Notes under the pieces: generated by a model | What the model was told of the DNA's origin: nothing | The model's database searches: none | Seen by the model: the letters and a program-made list of their open reading frames with translations, nothing else | Made by a program: the position numbers and the translations under genes | Assembly: GCA_021740105.1 (NCBI GenBank) | Contig: JAIPAM010000001.1 | Span: forward strand, 1 to 64,000 | Source: Flavobacterium sp. | Lineage (GTDB): Bacteria > Bacteroidota > Bacteroidia > Flavobacteriales > Flavobacteriaceae | Direction of reading: 5' to 3' | Length of the DNA stretch: 64,000 nt | Shown: positions 53,524-62,309 of the stretch, piece after piece | Layout: each line of letters opens with the position of its first letter | How positions within the stretch are numbered: position 1 is the first letter of the stretch

Positions 53524-54504
53524 TTATTTTTTATACATCACTTTTTTAACCGCAGCTACTACATCCGATGCATTCGGCAACCATTCTTTCAAAAGTGTTG
53601 GAGAATAAGGCGCTGGAGTGTCAGCCGTTGTAATTCTTTGAATTGGAGCATCTAAAAAGTCGAATGCACGCTCTTGAACTATATAAGTGATTTCAGAAGC
53701 CACACTTGCAAATGGCCAAGCTTCTTCTAAAACTACCAATCTATTTGTTTTTCTAACCGAGGTTAAAATAGCGTCATAATCCATTGGACGAACTGTTCTT
53801 AAGTCGATTATTTCACAAGAAATTCCTTCTTTTGCCAATTCATCAGCAGCAATATGAGCTTCTTTAATAATTTTACCAAAAGAAACAATTGTTACGTCAG
53901 AACCCTCTCTTTTAATATCGGCAACACCAAGTGGAATAATATAATCTCCCTCTGGCACTTCACCTTTATCACCATACATTTGTTCTGATTCCATGAAAAT
54001 TACAGGATCATTATCGCGAATCGCCGCTTTCAATAATCCTTTAGCATCATAAACGGTTGAAGGAACAACCACTTTTAATCCTGGAGTATTGGCAAACCAG
54101 TTCTCAAAAGCCTGTGAGTGAGTGGCGCCTAGCTGACCTGCAGAAGCGGTTGGACCTCTAAATACCATTGGCATTGGAAATTGTCCGGCCGACATTTGAC
54201 GCATCTTAGCAGCATTATTAATAATTTGATCAATACCTACTAAAGAGAAATTGAAAGTCATGTATTCCACAATTGGACGACAGCCATTCATAGCAGAACC
54301 AACTGCAATTCCAGCAAATCCTAATTCAGCAATTGGAGTATCAATCACCCGTTTTGGACCAAATTCGTCTAACATTCCTTTGGAAGCTTTGTAAGCACCA
54401 TTGTATTCGGCAACTTCCTCCCCCATTAAATATACCGCTTCGTCACGACGCATTTCTTCACTCATTGCTTCAGCAATCGCTTCTCTAAATTGTATAGTTC
54501 TCAT
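53524..54504 (-). CDS. pdhB: Pyruvate dehydrogenase E1 component, beta subunit
   Basis: 326 residues. With the alpha subunit it decarboxylates pyruvate using thiamine diphosphate and passes the acetyl group to E2. Landmarks: REAIAEAMSEEMRRDE and MGEEVAEYNGAYK at the N-terminus, DTPIAELGFAGIAVGSAM, GPTASAGQLGATHSQAFE and the C-terminal transketolase domain (IEIIDLRTVRPMD-like, here CEIIDLRTVRPMDYD). The alpha, E2 and E3 genes are not adjacent. It is divergent from etfB across a 264-base gap with a dispersed repeat. Confidence 0.95.
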   Translation of the reverse strand: MRTIQFREAIAEAMSEEMRRDEAVYLMGEEVAEYNGAYKASKGMLDEFGPKRVIDTPIAELGFAGIAVGSAMNGCRPIVEYMTFNFSLVGIDQIINNAAKMRQMSAGQFPMPMVFRGPTASAGQLGATHSQAFENWFANTPGLKVVVPSTVYDAKGLLKAAIRDNDPVIFMESEQMYGDKGEVPEGDYIIPLGVADIKREGSDVTIVSFGKIIKEAHIAADELAKEGISCEIIDLRTVRPMDYDAILTSVRKTNRLVVLEEAWPFASVASEITYIVQERAFDFLDAPIQRITTADTPAPYSPTLLKEWLPNASDVVAAVKKVMYKK

Positions 54505-54586
54505 ATTATGAATAGGTGTTTCTTAAATTTTGAGCAAAAATAAATATTTTATACCATTTTATAAACATAAATCTGTAAAATTATTT

Positions 54587-54653
54587 GGAGCTTTTTCCTG
54601 CTTTCCTCTTTATCCTCGCCCAAAAGCGAGGGATACCGCTTCAATCAGGGCTA
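54587..54653 (+). repeat. Dispersed intergenic hairpin repeat, copy 3
   Basis: Begins GGAGCTTTTTCCTGCTTTCC, has the hairpin ATCCTCGC-CCAAAA-GCGAGGGAT in the centre, and ends ACCGCTTCAATC-AGGGCTA. It lies in the gap between pdhB and etfB. Confidence 0.65.
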
Positions 54654-54768
54654 CGAAATCGATTTAGTATTGCTATATTGTTGAAAAATAATATGCACGC
54701 ATAGTAAATGGAATTGAATTAATTACTAATTTAGTGGCCGAAAATAGTTTACCTAAAAATTTACCTAA

Positions 54769-55515
54769 ATGAATATATTAGTTTGCATCAGTCACGTTCC
54801 TGATACTACTTCGAAAATCAACTTTACCAATAGCGATACTCTTTTTGATACCAATGGAGTGCAATTTGTAATCAACCCAAACGATGAATTTGGTTTAACA
54901 CGTGCCATTTGGTTTCAAGAACAACAAGGAGCAAATGTTACGGTTATAAATGTTGGTGGCCCAGAAACAGAACCAACGCTAAGAAAAGCACTTGCTATAG
55001 GTGCTAATGAAGCTATTAGAATCAATGCTGATCCAACAGACGGGTTTTTTGTTGCAAAACAATTAGCCGAAGTAATTAAAAATGGAAATTACGATTTAAT
55101 AATCGCTGGTAAAGAATCATTAGATTATAACGGAGGAATGGTTCCAGGCATGATTGCAGGTTTGTTGGGATTCAACTTCATAAATTCCTGTGTGGCTTTA
55201 ACCATTGAAGGAAATTCCGTTACAGCTTCAAGAGAAATTGATGGCGGAAAAGAAATTGTAAACTCTCAATTACCTTTAATTATTGGAGGTCAAAAAGGAT
55301 TAGTAGAAGAAAAAGACCTTCGAATTCCTAATATGAGAGGTATCATGACTGCTAGGACAAAAGTTCTAACCATTTTGGAACCTGTGGGAGGCGATTCAAA
55401 AACAACCACGGTTAAATTTGAAAAACCAGCTCCAAAATCGGCAGTAAAATTAGTAAGCGCTGACAATTTGGACGAATTAATCAGCTTATTACACAACGAA
55501 GCGAAAGTGATCTAA
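54769..55515 (+). CDS. etfB: Electron transfer flavoprotein, beta subunit
   Basis: 248 residues. It forms the AMP-binding half of the soluble flavoprotein that carries electrons from acyl-CoA dehydrogenases to the quinone pool. Landmarks are MNILVCISHVPDTTSKINF, VINPNDEFGLTRAI, AGKESLDYNGGMVPGMIAGLLG and the recognition loop region (LPLIIGGQKGLVEEKDLRIPNMRGIMTA, seen as DLRIPNMRGIMTA). The alpha-subunit gene follows after 91 bases on the same strand. Confidence 0.96.
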   Translation: MNILVCISHVPDTTSKINFTNSDTLFDTNGVQFVINPNDEFGLTRAIWFQEQQGANVTVINVGGPETEPTLRKALAIGANEAIRINADPTDGFFVAKQLAEVIKNGNYDLIIAGKESLDYNGGMVPGMIAGLLGFNFINSCVALTIEGNSVTASREIDGGKEIVNSQLPLIIGGQKGLVEEKDLRIPNMRGIMTARTKVLTILEPVGGDSKTTTVKFEKPAPKSAVKLVSADNLDELISLLHNEAKVI

Positions 55516-55606
55516 AAAAATAATTATAAATTGTAAATTATAAATGTTGAATTTGGTTAACAAAAACATTTAAAATTTAACATTCAAAATTTAAAATATT
55601 AAAAAA

Positions 55607-56584
55607 ATGTCAATATTAATATACGCAGAATCTGCTCCCGACGCTTCAGGAGGAAAATTAAAGAAAGTAGCTTTTGAGTTGGCTTCTTATGCTAAAAAAG
55701 TGGCAGAGTCATTAGGAACAACTGTAACGGCAATAACAGTTAATACAGATAATGTATCTGAATTGTCGAATTATGGAGTGGATAAAGTGCTGAAAGTAAA
55801 CAATTCGAAGTTAGCAGAATTCACCGCAAAAGCCTATGCCGATGCAATTAAACAAGCTGCTCAAAAGGAAAACTCAACAATTATCATTTTATCTTCAACT
55901 ACAGATAGTTTGTATTTAGCTCCTCTAGTTTCCATTTCGCTAGAAGCAGGATTTGCATCAAATGTAGTTGGACTTCCACAAAACTTAGCACCATTTCAAG
56001 TAAAAAGAAATGGCTTCTCCAATAAAGCATTTGTAACAACCGAAATTTCAACACCATTAAAAGTACTTAGTATTTCTAAAAATTCTTATGGTATAGTTGA
56101 AAATAAATCTAGTTTGTCAGAGGAAGATTTTAATCCTTCCATTAATGATACCGATTTTGGAGTAAAAGTAGTTTCAGTTGAAAAAGCTTCTGGAAAAGTC
56201 ACAATTGCTGATGCCGATATAGTGGTTTCTGCTGGTCGTGGATTAAAAGGTCCTGAGAACTGGGGAATGATCGAAGAATTAGCAGGTGTTTTAGGAGCAG
56301 CAACCGCTTGTTCCAAACCAGTTTCTGATTTAGGATGGCGACCACATGGAGAGCACGTAGGTCAAACTGGAAAACCAGTAGCTGCCAATTTATATATTGC
56401 AATTGGAGTTTCAGGCGCAATTCAACACATCGCCGGAATTAACTCGTCCAAAGTAAAAGTGGTTATCAATACTGACGCTGAAGCGCCTTTTTTCAAAGTT
56501 GCTGACTACGGAATCGTTGGTGATGCATTTGAAATTGTACCTAAATTAATCGAAAAATTAAAAGCTTTTAAAGCTAATAATTAA
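55607..56584 (+). CDS. etfA: Electron transfer flavoprotein, alpha subunit
   Basis: 325 residues. The C-terminal FAD domain carries the family motif (VSAGRGLKGPENWGMIEELA, then ATACSKPVSDLGWRPHGEHVGQTGK split as SDLGWRPHGEHVGQTGK, and NTDAEAPFFKVADYGIVGD). The N-terminal domain pairs with the beta subunit. The spacer to etfB is AT-rich, with TTTAAAATTTAACATT-like simple repeats. The gene is followed by a terminator at 56607-56645. Confidence 0.96.
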   Translation: MSILIYAESAPDASGGKLKKVAFELASYAKKVAESLGTTVTAITVNTDNVSELSNYGVDKVLKVNNSKLAEFTAKAYADAIKQAAQKENSTIIILSSTTDSLYLAPLVSISLEAGFASNVVGLPQNLAPFQVKRNGFSNKAFVTTEISTPLKVLSISKNSYGIVENKSSLSEEDFNPSINDTDFGVKVVSVEKASGKVTIADADIVVSAGRGLKGPENWGMIEELAGVLGAATACSKPVSDLGWRPHGEHVGQTGKPVAANLYIAIGVSGAIQHIAGINSSKVKVVINTDAEAPFFKVADYGIVGDAFEIVPKLIEKLKAFKANN

Positions 56585-56606
56585 ATTAATATTTAATTTT
56601 ATTGAG

Positions 56607-56645
56607 AAGGTTGCCAAAGTTTATATAATTCTGGTAACCTTTTTA
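56607..56645 (+). terminator. Terminator of etfBA
   Basis: AAGGTT-G-CCA (56607-56616) pairs with TGG-T-AACCTT, followed by a T-rich run. Confidence 0.75.
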
Positions 56646-56660
56646 TTTTAGATAAATTTC

Positions 56661-56692
56661 TTTGTAACTTTATTCAATACATTGTACTTTTG
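56661..56692 (+). promoter_or_regulatory. Promoter of the bifunctional nuclease gene
   Basis: TTTG (56661-56664), 20 bases, TACTTTTG (56685-56692). Transcription should start about at the ATG (56698), which predicts a leaderless message. Confidence 0.75.
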
Positions 56693-56697
56693 CAACT

Positions 56698-57318
56698 ATG
56701 AGCTTAGTTAAACTTACAATTCAAGGAATTTCATACAGTCAAACTCAAAACGGAGCTTACGCTTTGATTCTGAATGAAGTGGACGGTGATCGAAAACTTC
56801 CAATTGTAATTGGAGCATTCGAAGCTCAATCTATCGCAATCGCTTTAGAAAAAGAAATTAAACCCCCTCGCCCACTTACCCACGACTTATTCAAAAATTT
56901 TGCTGAACGATTTGATATTGTTGTAAAACAAGTGATCATTCATAAATTAGTAGATGGCGTGTTTTATTCAAGTATTATTTGTGAAAGAGATAAAATCGAG
57001 GAGATTATTGACGCCCGTACTTCAGATGCAATTGCATTGGCTTTACGTTTCAATGCGCCAATTTTTACTTATAAAAATATCCTTGATAAAGCGGGGATTT
57101 ACATGAAAACTAACTTGATGGACGATGAAAATAGTCCTAAAGAAATGGACGGAAGTTTATCAAATGCTAATGCCTACGGAGTAGAAGATAATGCATTAAC
57201 GGGAAGTGAGTATTCTAAAAACACTTTAGCTGAATTGGCTGAATTATTAGAAAATGCAGTTGAGAAAGAAGATTACCGAGAAGCTGCTAAAATTAGAGAT
57301 GAAATTTCTAAGAGATAA
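56698..57318 (+). CDS. Bifunctional nuclease (DUF151) with C-terminal UVR motif
   Basis: 206 residues. Residues about 1-135 are a BFN/DUF151 domain (LPIVIGAFEAQSIAIALE, RPLTHDLF, DARTSDAIALALRFNAPIF), a family with RNase and DNase activity in plants and wide occurrence in bacteria. The C-terminal 35 residues (LAELLENAVEKEDYREAAKIRDEI) are a UvrB/UvrC-type UVR motif used for protein contact. Its promoter ends five bases before the start, so no Shine-Dalgarno is possible. The amidohydrolase gene follows after 33 bases. Its physiological role is unknown. Confidence 0.85.
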   Translation: MSLVKLTIQGISYSQTQNGAYALILNEVDGDRKLPIVIGAFEAQSIAIALEKEIKPPRPLTHDLFKNFAERFDIVVKQVIIHKLVDGVFYSSIICERDKIEEIIDARTSDAIALALRFNAPIFTYKNILDKAGIYMKTNLMDDENSPKEMDGSLSNANAYGVEDNALTGSEYSKNTLAELAELLENAVEKEDYREAAKIRDEISKR

Positions 57319-57351
57319 AAACGCCTTTTCAATTAAATAAATTTATTATAT

Positions 57352-58635
57352 ATGAAAATAAAATACATCCTGAATCTACTACTAGTATTAGTTTGTCAAG
57401 TTTCATTTTCCCAAGATTATTATTTGCATTGCGGTACCATTATTGATACTAAAAGCGGCAAGGAATTAAAAAATAAAACAATTATTATTTCTAAAAATAA
57501 GATTGCAAAAATTGAAGAGGGCTTCGTTACAAAGGCAAAGGAAGCTGACATCGAAATTAATCTTAAAAATAAATACCTACTTCCAGGATTAATTGACTTA
57601 CATGTCCATATTGAAGGAGATTACGATAGTCATAGTTACATTTCAAAATATGTAGACAATGAAGCTGATGTTGCATTTCAAGCAGTACGTGCTGCAGAAA
57701 CAACATTGCTTTGTGGATTTACAACTGTGCGTGATCTAGGTGGAACGGGGGTAAATATATCCATCCGAAATGCAATCAACAAAGGGGTAGTTAAAGGGCC
57801 TAGAATTTATACAGCAGGTAAATCAATTGCTACAACGGGAGGCCACGCCGATCCTACCAACGGAAGTAATAGAAAGCTGGTTGGCGATCCAGGACCTCAT
57901 GAAGGGGTAATTAATTCCCCTGAAGATGCTGTAAAAGCAGTTCGTGAACGCTACAAAGAAGGTTCCGATGTAATTAAAATAACTGCAACCGGTGGTGTTC
58001 TTAGCGTAGCAAAAAATAGCAAAAATCCGCAGTTTACAATTGAAGAAATTAAAGCAATTGTCTCAACTGCCAAAGATTACAATATGCTTACAGCGGCTCA
58101 CGCCCATGGAGACGAAGGCATTCAAAGAGCAATAATCGGAGGTATTAAGACCATCGAACATGGAACTTACATGAGTGAAGAATCTATGGATTTAATGAAA
58201 AAATACGATGCCTACCTAGTTCCTACTTTAACTGCCGGAAAAGAAGTTGAAAAAAATGCAGAAATACGTGGTTATTATCCTGAAATAGTGGTTCCTAAAG
58301 CACGAGAAATTGGACCTAAAATTCAAGCTACTTTTTCCAAAGCCTACAAAAAAGGAGTTAAAATTGCCTTTGGAACCGATGCAAGTGTTTTCCCTCACGG
58401 AAACAATGCCAAAGAATTTTCATACATGGTTTTAGGCGGAATGCCCCCAATAGAAGCCATTCAGGCAGCCACAATTACTAATGCCTTTTTACTTGGAATT
58501 GATAATGAAGTGGGCCAAATAAAAGAAGGATTTTTAGCGGATATAATTGCTGTAAATGAAAATCCATTGTTGAAAATCAACACACTAGAGATTGTTTCTT
58601 TTGTGATGAAAGATGGGGTGATTTACAAAAACTAA
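57352..58635 (+). CDS. Exported amidohydrolase of the imidazolonepropionase/Xaa-Pro dipeptidase-like group
   Basis: 427 residues with a signal peptide (MKIKYILNLLLVLVCQVSFSQ). The metal-dependent amidohydrolase barrel shows DLHVHIEGD (first two His), the Lys in DVIKITATGG, HAHGDEG and IEHGTYM (third and fourth His) and the Asp in FGTDASVFPHG. The segment TTGGHADPTNG and the overall plan match prolidase-like periplasmic members, but the substrate could be a cyclic amide or a dipeptide. It lies between the bifunctional nuclease and thyA in one direction. Confidence 0.88.
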   Translation: MKIKYILNLLLVLVCQVSFSQDYYLHCGTIIDTKSGKELKNKTIIISKNKIAKIEEGFVTKAKEADIEINLKNKYLLPGLIDLHVHIEGDYDSHSYISKYVDNEADVAFQAVRAAETTLLCGFTTVRDLGGTGVNISIRNAINKGVVKGPRIYTAGKSIATTGGHADPTNGSNRKLVGDPGPHEGVINSPEDAVKAVRERYKEGSDVIKITATGGVLSVAKNSKNPQFTIEEIKAIVSTAKDYNMLTAAHAHGDEGIQRAIIGGIKTIEHGTYMSEESMDLMKKYDAYLVPTLTAGKEVEKNAEIRGYYPEIVVPKAREIGPKIQATFSKAYKKGVKIAFGTDASVFPHGNNAKEFSYMVLGGMPPIEAIQAATITNAFLLGIDNEVGQIKEGFLADIIAVNENPLLKINTLEIVSFVMKDGVIYKN

Positions 58636-58690
58636 TTTCATTTGTAGCCATTTATAATTACGAATTTAAACCTATTAAATTAAACAGCTG

Positions 58691-59515
58691 ATGAAGCAAT
58701 ATTTAGACTTAGTAAAACACGTTTTAGAAAACGGAACTCAAAAAGGAGATCGAACAGGAACAGGTACAAAGAGTGTTTTTGGATATCAAATGCGTTTTGA
58801 TTTAAGTGAAGGTTTTCCAATGGTTACCACTAAAAAATTGCATCTTAAATCGATAATTTATGAGTTACTTTGGTTTTTAAAAGGAAAAACTAATATTGCT
58901 TATTTGAAAGAAAATGGCGTTAAAATTTGGGATGAATGGGCCAATGAAAATGGTGATTTAGGTCCTGTTTATGGTCACCAATGGCGCAATTGGAACAGCG
59001 AAGAAATCGATCAAATTTCAGAAATTATTGAGGCTCTAAAAACCAATCCAAATAGCAGAAGAATGCTAGTTTCAGCTTGGAATCCTAGTGTGCTTCCCGA
59101 TACCACAAAATCATTTGCTGAAAATGTAGCTAATGGGAAAGTCGCTTTGCCTCCGTGTCATGCCTTCTTTCAATTTTATGTTTCTGAAGGAAAATTATCT
59201 TGTCAATTGTATCAAAGAAGTGCAGATATATTTTTAGGCGTGCCTTTTAATATTGCGTCTTATGCCTTATTGACCATGATGATTGCTCAAGTATGTGATT
59301 TAAAAGTAGGAGAATTTATTCACACTTTTGGAGACGCACATATTTATAATAACCATTTTGAACAAGTGGAATTGCAACTTTCTAGAGACACACGACCTCT
59401 GCCAAAAATGATTATCAATCCTGAAATAAAAAATATTTTCGACTTTAATTTTGAAGATTTCACCTTGGAAGGCTATGATCCACATCCAGGAATTCGAGGT
59501 GAAGTAGCAGTTTAA
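58691..59515 (+). CDS. thyA: Thymidylate synthase
   Basis: 274 residues, classic length. It methylates dUMP to dTMP with methylene-tetrahydrofolate. The catalytic Cys is residue 156 in [12 protein letters not shown]. Other landmarks are [30 protein letters not shown] and [10 protein letters not shown]. It is followed after 54 bases by folA, which regenerates tetrahydrofolate, the usual pairing. Confidence 0.98.
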   Translation: MKQYLDLVKHVLENGTQKGDRTGTGTKSVFGYQMRFDLSEGFPMVTTKKLHLKSIIYELLWFLKGKTNIAYLKENGVKIWDEWANENGDLGPVYGHQWRNWNSEEIDQISEIIEALKTNPNSRRMLVSAWNPSVLPDTTKSFAENVANGKVALPPCHAFFQFYVSEGKLSCQLYQRSADIFLGVPFNIASYALLTMMIAQVCDLKVGEFIHTFGDAHIYNNHFEQVELQLSRDTRPLPKMIINPEIKNIFDFNFEDFTLEGYDPHPGIRGEVAV

Positions 59516-59569
59516 AAACAACCTTTTTTGTAATAATAATTGAAGTTTATTCCAATAATTCTAATTTAA

Positions 59570-60052
59570 ATGAAAATATTAATTGCAGCGACTTCCTTAA
59601 ATAATGCTCTTGGAAAAGACAACAAAATCATTTGGCATTTGCCGGATGACTTTAAGCGTTTTAAAGAACTTACTTCAGGGCACTATATAATTATGGGTAG
59701 AAAAACCTTCGAAAGTTTTCCTAAACCATTGCCCAATAGAACGCACGTAGTAATTACTCGGCAAGAAAATTATGCTCCCCAAGGTTGTATCGTAGTTAAT
59801 AGTATCGAAGATGCCTTTGCTATTTGCCCAAAAGACGAAGATGTCTTCTTAATTGGCGGTGCTGAAATTTACGAATTGGGATTACCATATGTCGATAAAA
59901 TTGAGCTTACCTTAATTAAGGAAACGTTTGAAGCAGACGCCTTTTTACCTAAAATTGATTTTTCAAAATGGGAATTAATTCAAGAAGAATTTCATCCTAA
60001 AGATGAGAAACACGCACACGAATTTAGCTTTCAAACCTACCTTAAAAGATAA
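59570..60052 (+). CDS. folA: Dihydrofolate reductase
   Basis: 160 residues. It reduces dihydrofolate produced by thymidylate synthase. Landmarks are NNALGKDNKIIWHLPDDFKRF with the active-site Asp, IIMGRKTFESFPKPLPNR and FLIGGAEIYELGL. The gene is co-directional with thyA. A TACCTTTG box (60062-60069) just past its stop may be a separate promoter for ubiE. Confidence 0.97.
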   Translation: MKILIAATSLNNALGKDNKIIWHLPDDFKRFKELTSGHYIIMGRKTFESFPKPLPNRTHVVITRQENYAPQGCIVVNSIEDAFAICPKDEDVFLIGGAEIYELGLPYVDKIELTLIKETFEADAFLPKIDFSKWELIQEEFHPKDEKHAHEFSFQTYLKR

Positions 60053-60061
60053 TTAAATACT

Positions 60062-60069
60062 TACCTTTG
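60062..60069 (+). promoter_or_regulatory. -7-like element before ubiE
   Basis: TACCTTTG matches TAnnTTTG, 17 bases before the ubiE ATG. No clear TTG box lies upstream. Confidence 0.4.
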
Positions 60070-60086
60070 CCCCAAAATTAATACTA

Positions 60087-60818
60087 ATGTCTAAGAATAT
60101 TACTCCTTATAAAGATTCAGAATTAGGGAAAAAAGAGCAAGTTGCAAAAATGTTTGATACTATTTCTGGAAATTATGATGGTTTGAACCGAGTTATTTCT
60201 TTTGGGATTGACATCAAATGGCGTAAAAAAGTATTGAAATTAGTTTCCGATAAAAATCCGAAAACCGTTTTAGATATTGCAACAGGAACAGGAGATTTAG
60301 CCATTTTGATGACCAATACCAGTGCTGAAAAAATTATTGGTTTGGATATTTCAGCTGGAATGTTGGAAGTAGGAAGAAATAAAATTAAAGCAAAAAATCT
60401 ATCGGATAAAATAGAAATGATTTTAGCTGATTCCGAAAATATGCCTTTTGAGGATAATACTTTTGATGCAATTACCGTTGCTTTTGGAGTAAGGAATTTT
60501 GAAAATCTAGAAAAAGGATTAGCTGAAATTCTTCGAGTTTTAAAACCCAACGGGATATTTGTAATTTTAGAAACTTCAGTTCCAGTTAAAACACCATACA
60601 AACAAGGGTATACTTTTTACTCGAAAAACATCCTTCCCTTAATTGGAAAACTATTCTCAAAAGACGATTCTGCGTATCAATATTTATCAGAATCTGCATC
60701 CGTTTTTCCTTATGGAGAAGCGTTAAACAATATTTTAATAAAAATTGGGTTTATAGAGGTGAAAGCGATGCCTCAAACATTTGGTGTTGCAACCATTTAT
60801 TCGGCTTCAAAAAAATAA
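60087..60818 (+). CDS. ubiE: Demethylmenaquinone methyltransferase (UbiE/MenG family)
   Basis: 243 residues. An S-adenosylmethionine-dependent enzyme catalysing the last step of menaquinone synthesis. The SAM site is [13 protein letters not shown] (about residues 62-74) with [13 protein letters not shown]. The family signatures are [21 protein letters not shown] and [15 protein letters not shown]. Menaquinone is the likely product because Bacteroidetes use it as respiratory quinone. porT follows after 18 bases. Confidence 0.96.
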   Translation: MSKNITPYKDSELGKKEQVAKMFDTISGNYDGLNRVISFGIDIKWRKKVLKLVSDKNPKTVLDIATGTGDLAILMTNTSAEKIIGLDISAGMLEVGRNKIKAKNLSDKIEMILADSENMPFEDNTFDAITVAFGVRNFENLEKGLAEILRVLKPNGIFVILETSVPVKTPYKQGYTFYSKNILPLIGKLFSKDDSAYQYLSESASVFPYGEALNNILIKIGFIEVKAMPQTFGVATIYSASKK

Positions 60819-60836
60819 ATTGAATAGGATCTTAAA

Positions 60837-61541
60837 ATGAAAAAAAGAATAATCGTATTATTTCTACTGTTTTCAAGTATTGGATTTTCCCAAACCAAGG
60901 GAATGTTCAGCTATGATCCTCTTGTGAACTTAGAAAACTTCGATAAATCTAAAGTATATTGGGGTTATTTTTTAGGTTTTAATTCTTATGGTTTTAAAAT
61001 TGACTATAAAAGTTTACAATATGAAGATGTAAAAGTCGAAAACACTACAGGATTCAATGTTGGTTTGGTAGGCGACCTTAGACTTCATGAATATATCAAT
61101 TTACGCTTTGAACCGGGTTTATATTATACTCAAAGGAATCTAACGTTTCCCAATTTGATCAGAGAAATAGATTTCTACAGAGAAGTAAATTCTACTTATA
61201 TTCACTTTCCGTTATTACTTAAATTCTCTGCACTAAGAACAGGAAATGTTCGCCCTTATTTAACAGCAGGCGTTTCTAGAACTTTAAATTTAGGGAGTAA
61301 TTCCAATTCTACCGATGACAATTATCAGCAACGTTTTAGAGTGAAATCGTGGACATCCAATTATGAATTGGGTTTTGGAGTGGACTTATATTTTGAATAC
61401 TTCAAATTTTCACCCTCCATTCGAGGCGTTTTCGGATTGGAAGATGAACTGATTCGAGACAATGATCCTTTAAGTCCTTGGACTACCAATATTGAGTCGA
61501 TGAAAACTAGGGCGATTCTAATTAATTTTACTTTTCATTAA
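60837..61541 (+). CDS. porT: PorT-like type IX secretion system protein
   Basis: 234 residues with a signal peptide (MKKRIIVLFLLFSSIGFSQ) and a small outer-membrane beta-barrel pattern to the end (ILINFTFH). The call rests on sequence character (VNLENFDKSKVYWGYFLGFNSY, shown here as DKSKVYWGYFLGFNSYG) and on the neighbourhood of ubiE upstream and a TrmH-family gene plus TamL downstream. That neighbourhood matches porT/sprT in gliding flavobacteria. PorT is needed for export of proteins with C-terminal sorting domains. It converges with the methyltransferase gene, with seven bases between. Confidence 0.85.
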   Translation: MKKRIIVLFLLFSSIGFSQTKGMFSYDPLVNLENFDKSKVYWGYFLGFNSYGFKIDYKSLQYEDVKVENTTGFNVGLVGDLRLHEYINLRFEPGLYYTQRNLTFPNLIREIDFYREVNSTYIHFPLLLKFSALRTGNVRPYLTAGVSRTLNLGSNSNSTDDNYQQRFRVKSWTSNYELGFGVDLYFEYFKFSPSIRGVFGLEDELIRDNDPLSPWTTNIESMKTRAILINFTFH

Positions 61542-61548
61542 AAGAGAA

Positions 61549-62271
61549 TTATCTTCTAAATTCACTTAAAATTATTGCTGTTGCAGAAGCTACATTTAAG
61601 CTTTCTGTAAGTTGTAAATCTCCAAATCGCGGAATAGTTAATCTGTTTTTAATGCTATTTTCAATTTCTTGAGAAATTCCATTGGCTTCATTTCCCATGA
61701 TTACAATTGCCTCTTTCGGCAGATTTTCTTTATGCACATTGGACCCATCCATAAAAGTACCAAATATTGGTAAAGAAGAATTTTGTATAAGTGATTTTAA
61801 ATTTACATAACTCACATTGACTCTAGAAATGGAACCCATGGTTGCCTGAACTACTTTTGGGTTGTATAAATCGACCGTTTGTTCTGAACAAATTACTTGT
61901 GAAATTCCAAACCAATCACACAATCTTAAAATAGTACCCAAATTTCCCGGGTCGCGAATATCATCTAAAGCTAGGATTAACCCTTTTTCTTCAATTGGCA
62001 TTGAAGCCGGAATTCTAAATACAGCCAAGCAATTATTGGGTGTTGTTAAAGCACTGATTTTCTTTAATTCAGATTCAGAGATTATTGATTTTAAATCTGA
62101 AGAGACCTCATCAAACAAGGGTTCTGTGCAATACAAATGTTCCAATGTAAAGTTGGATTTCAACAATTCCTGAATTACTTTTACACCTTCAGCAATGAAC
62201 AATTGACTTGCAATTCTATTTTTTTTTAGATGCAAACTTGATATAAACTTTATTTGGTTTTTACTAACCAT
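61549..62271 (-). CDS. TrmH/SpoU-family RNA 2'-O-methyltransferase
   Basis: 240 residues from the ATG at 62271 (MVSKNQIKFISSLHLKKNR). Eleven extra codons to 62304 are open but unlikely. An N-terminal substrate-binding domain (about 1-90) is followed by the knotted SPOUT domain with LALDDIRDPGNLGTILRLCDW, IVIMGNEANGIS and the C-terminal LTESLNVASATAIILSEF. It transfers methyl from S-adenosylmethionine to a ribose in rRNA or tRNA. The exact target is not predictable. It is divergent from the tamL-like gene. Confidence 0.93.
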   Translation of the reverse strand: MVSKNQIKFISSLHLKKNRIASQLFIAEGVKVIQELLKSNFTLEHLYCTEPLFDEVSSDLKSIISESELKKISALTTPNNCLAVFRIPASMPIEEKGLILALDDIRDPGNLGTILRLCDWFGISQVICSEQTVDLYNPKVVQATMGSISRVNVSYVNLKSLIQNSSLPIFGTFMDGSNVHKENLPKEAIVIMGNEANGISQEIENSIKNRLTIPRFGDLQLTESLNVASATAIILSEFRR

Positions 62272-62281
62272 AGAAATAATG

Positions 62282-62289
62282 TACTTTTG
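62282..62289 (+). promoter_or_regulatory. -7 element of the tamL-like gene
   Basis: TACTTTTG ends 20 bases before the TTG start at 62310. The only in-frame alternatives between it and the hydrophobic leader are non-ATG codons. Confidence 0.5.
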
Positions 62290-62309
62290 AATTAAATATT
62301 TCACATCCT

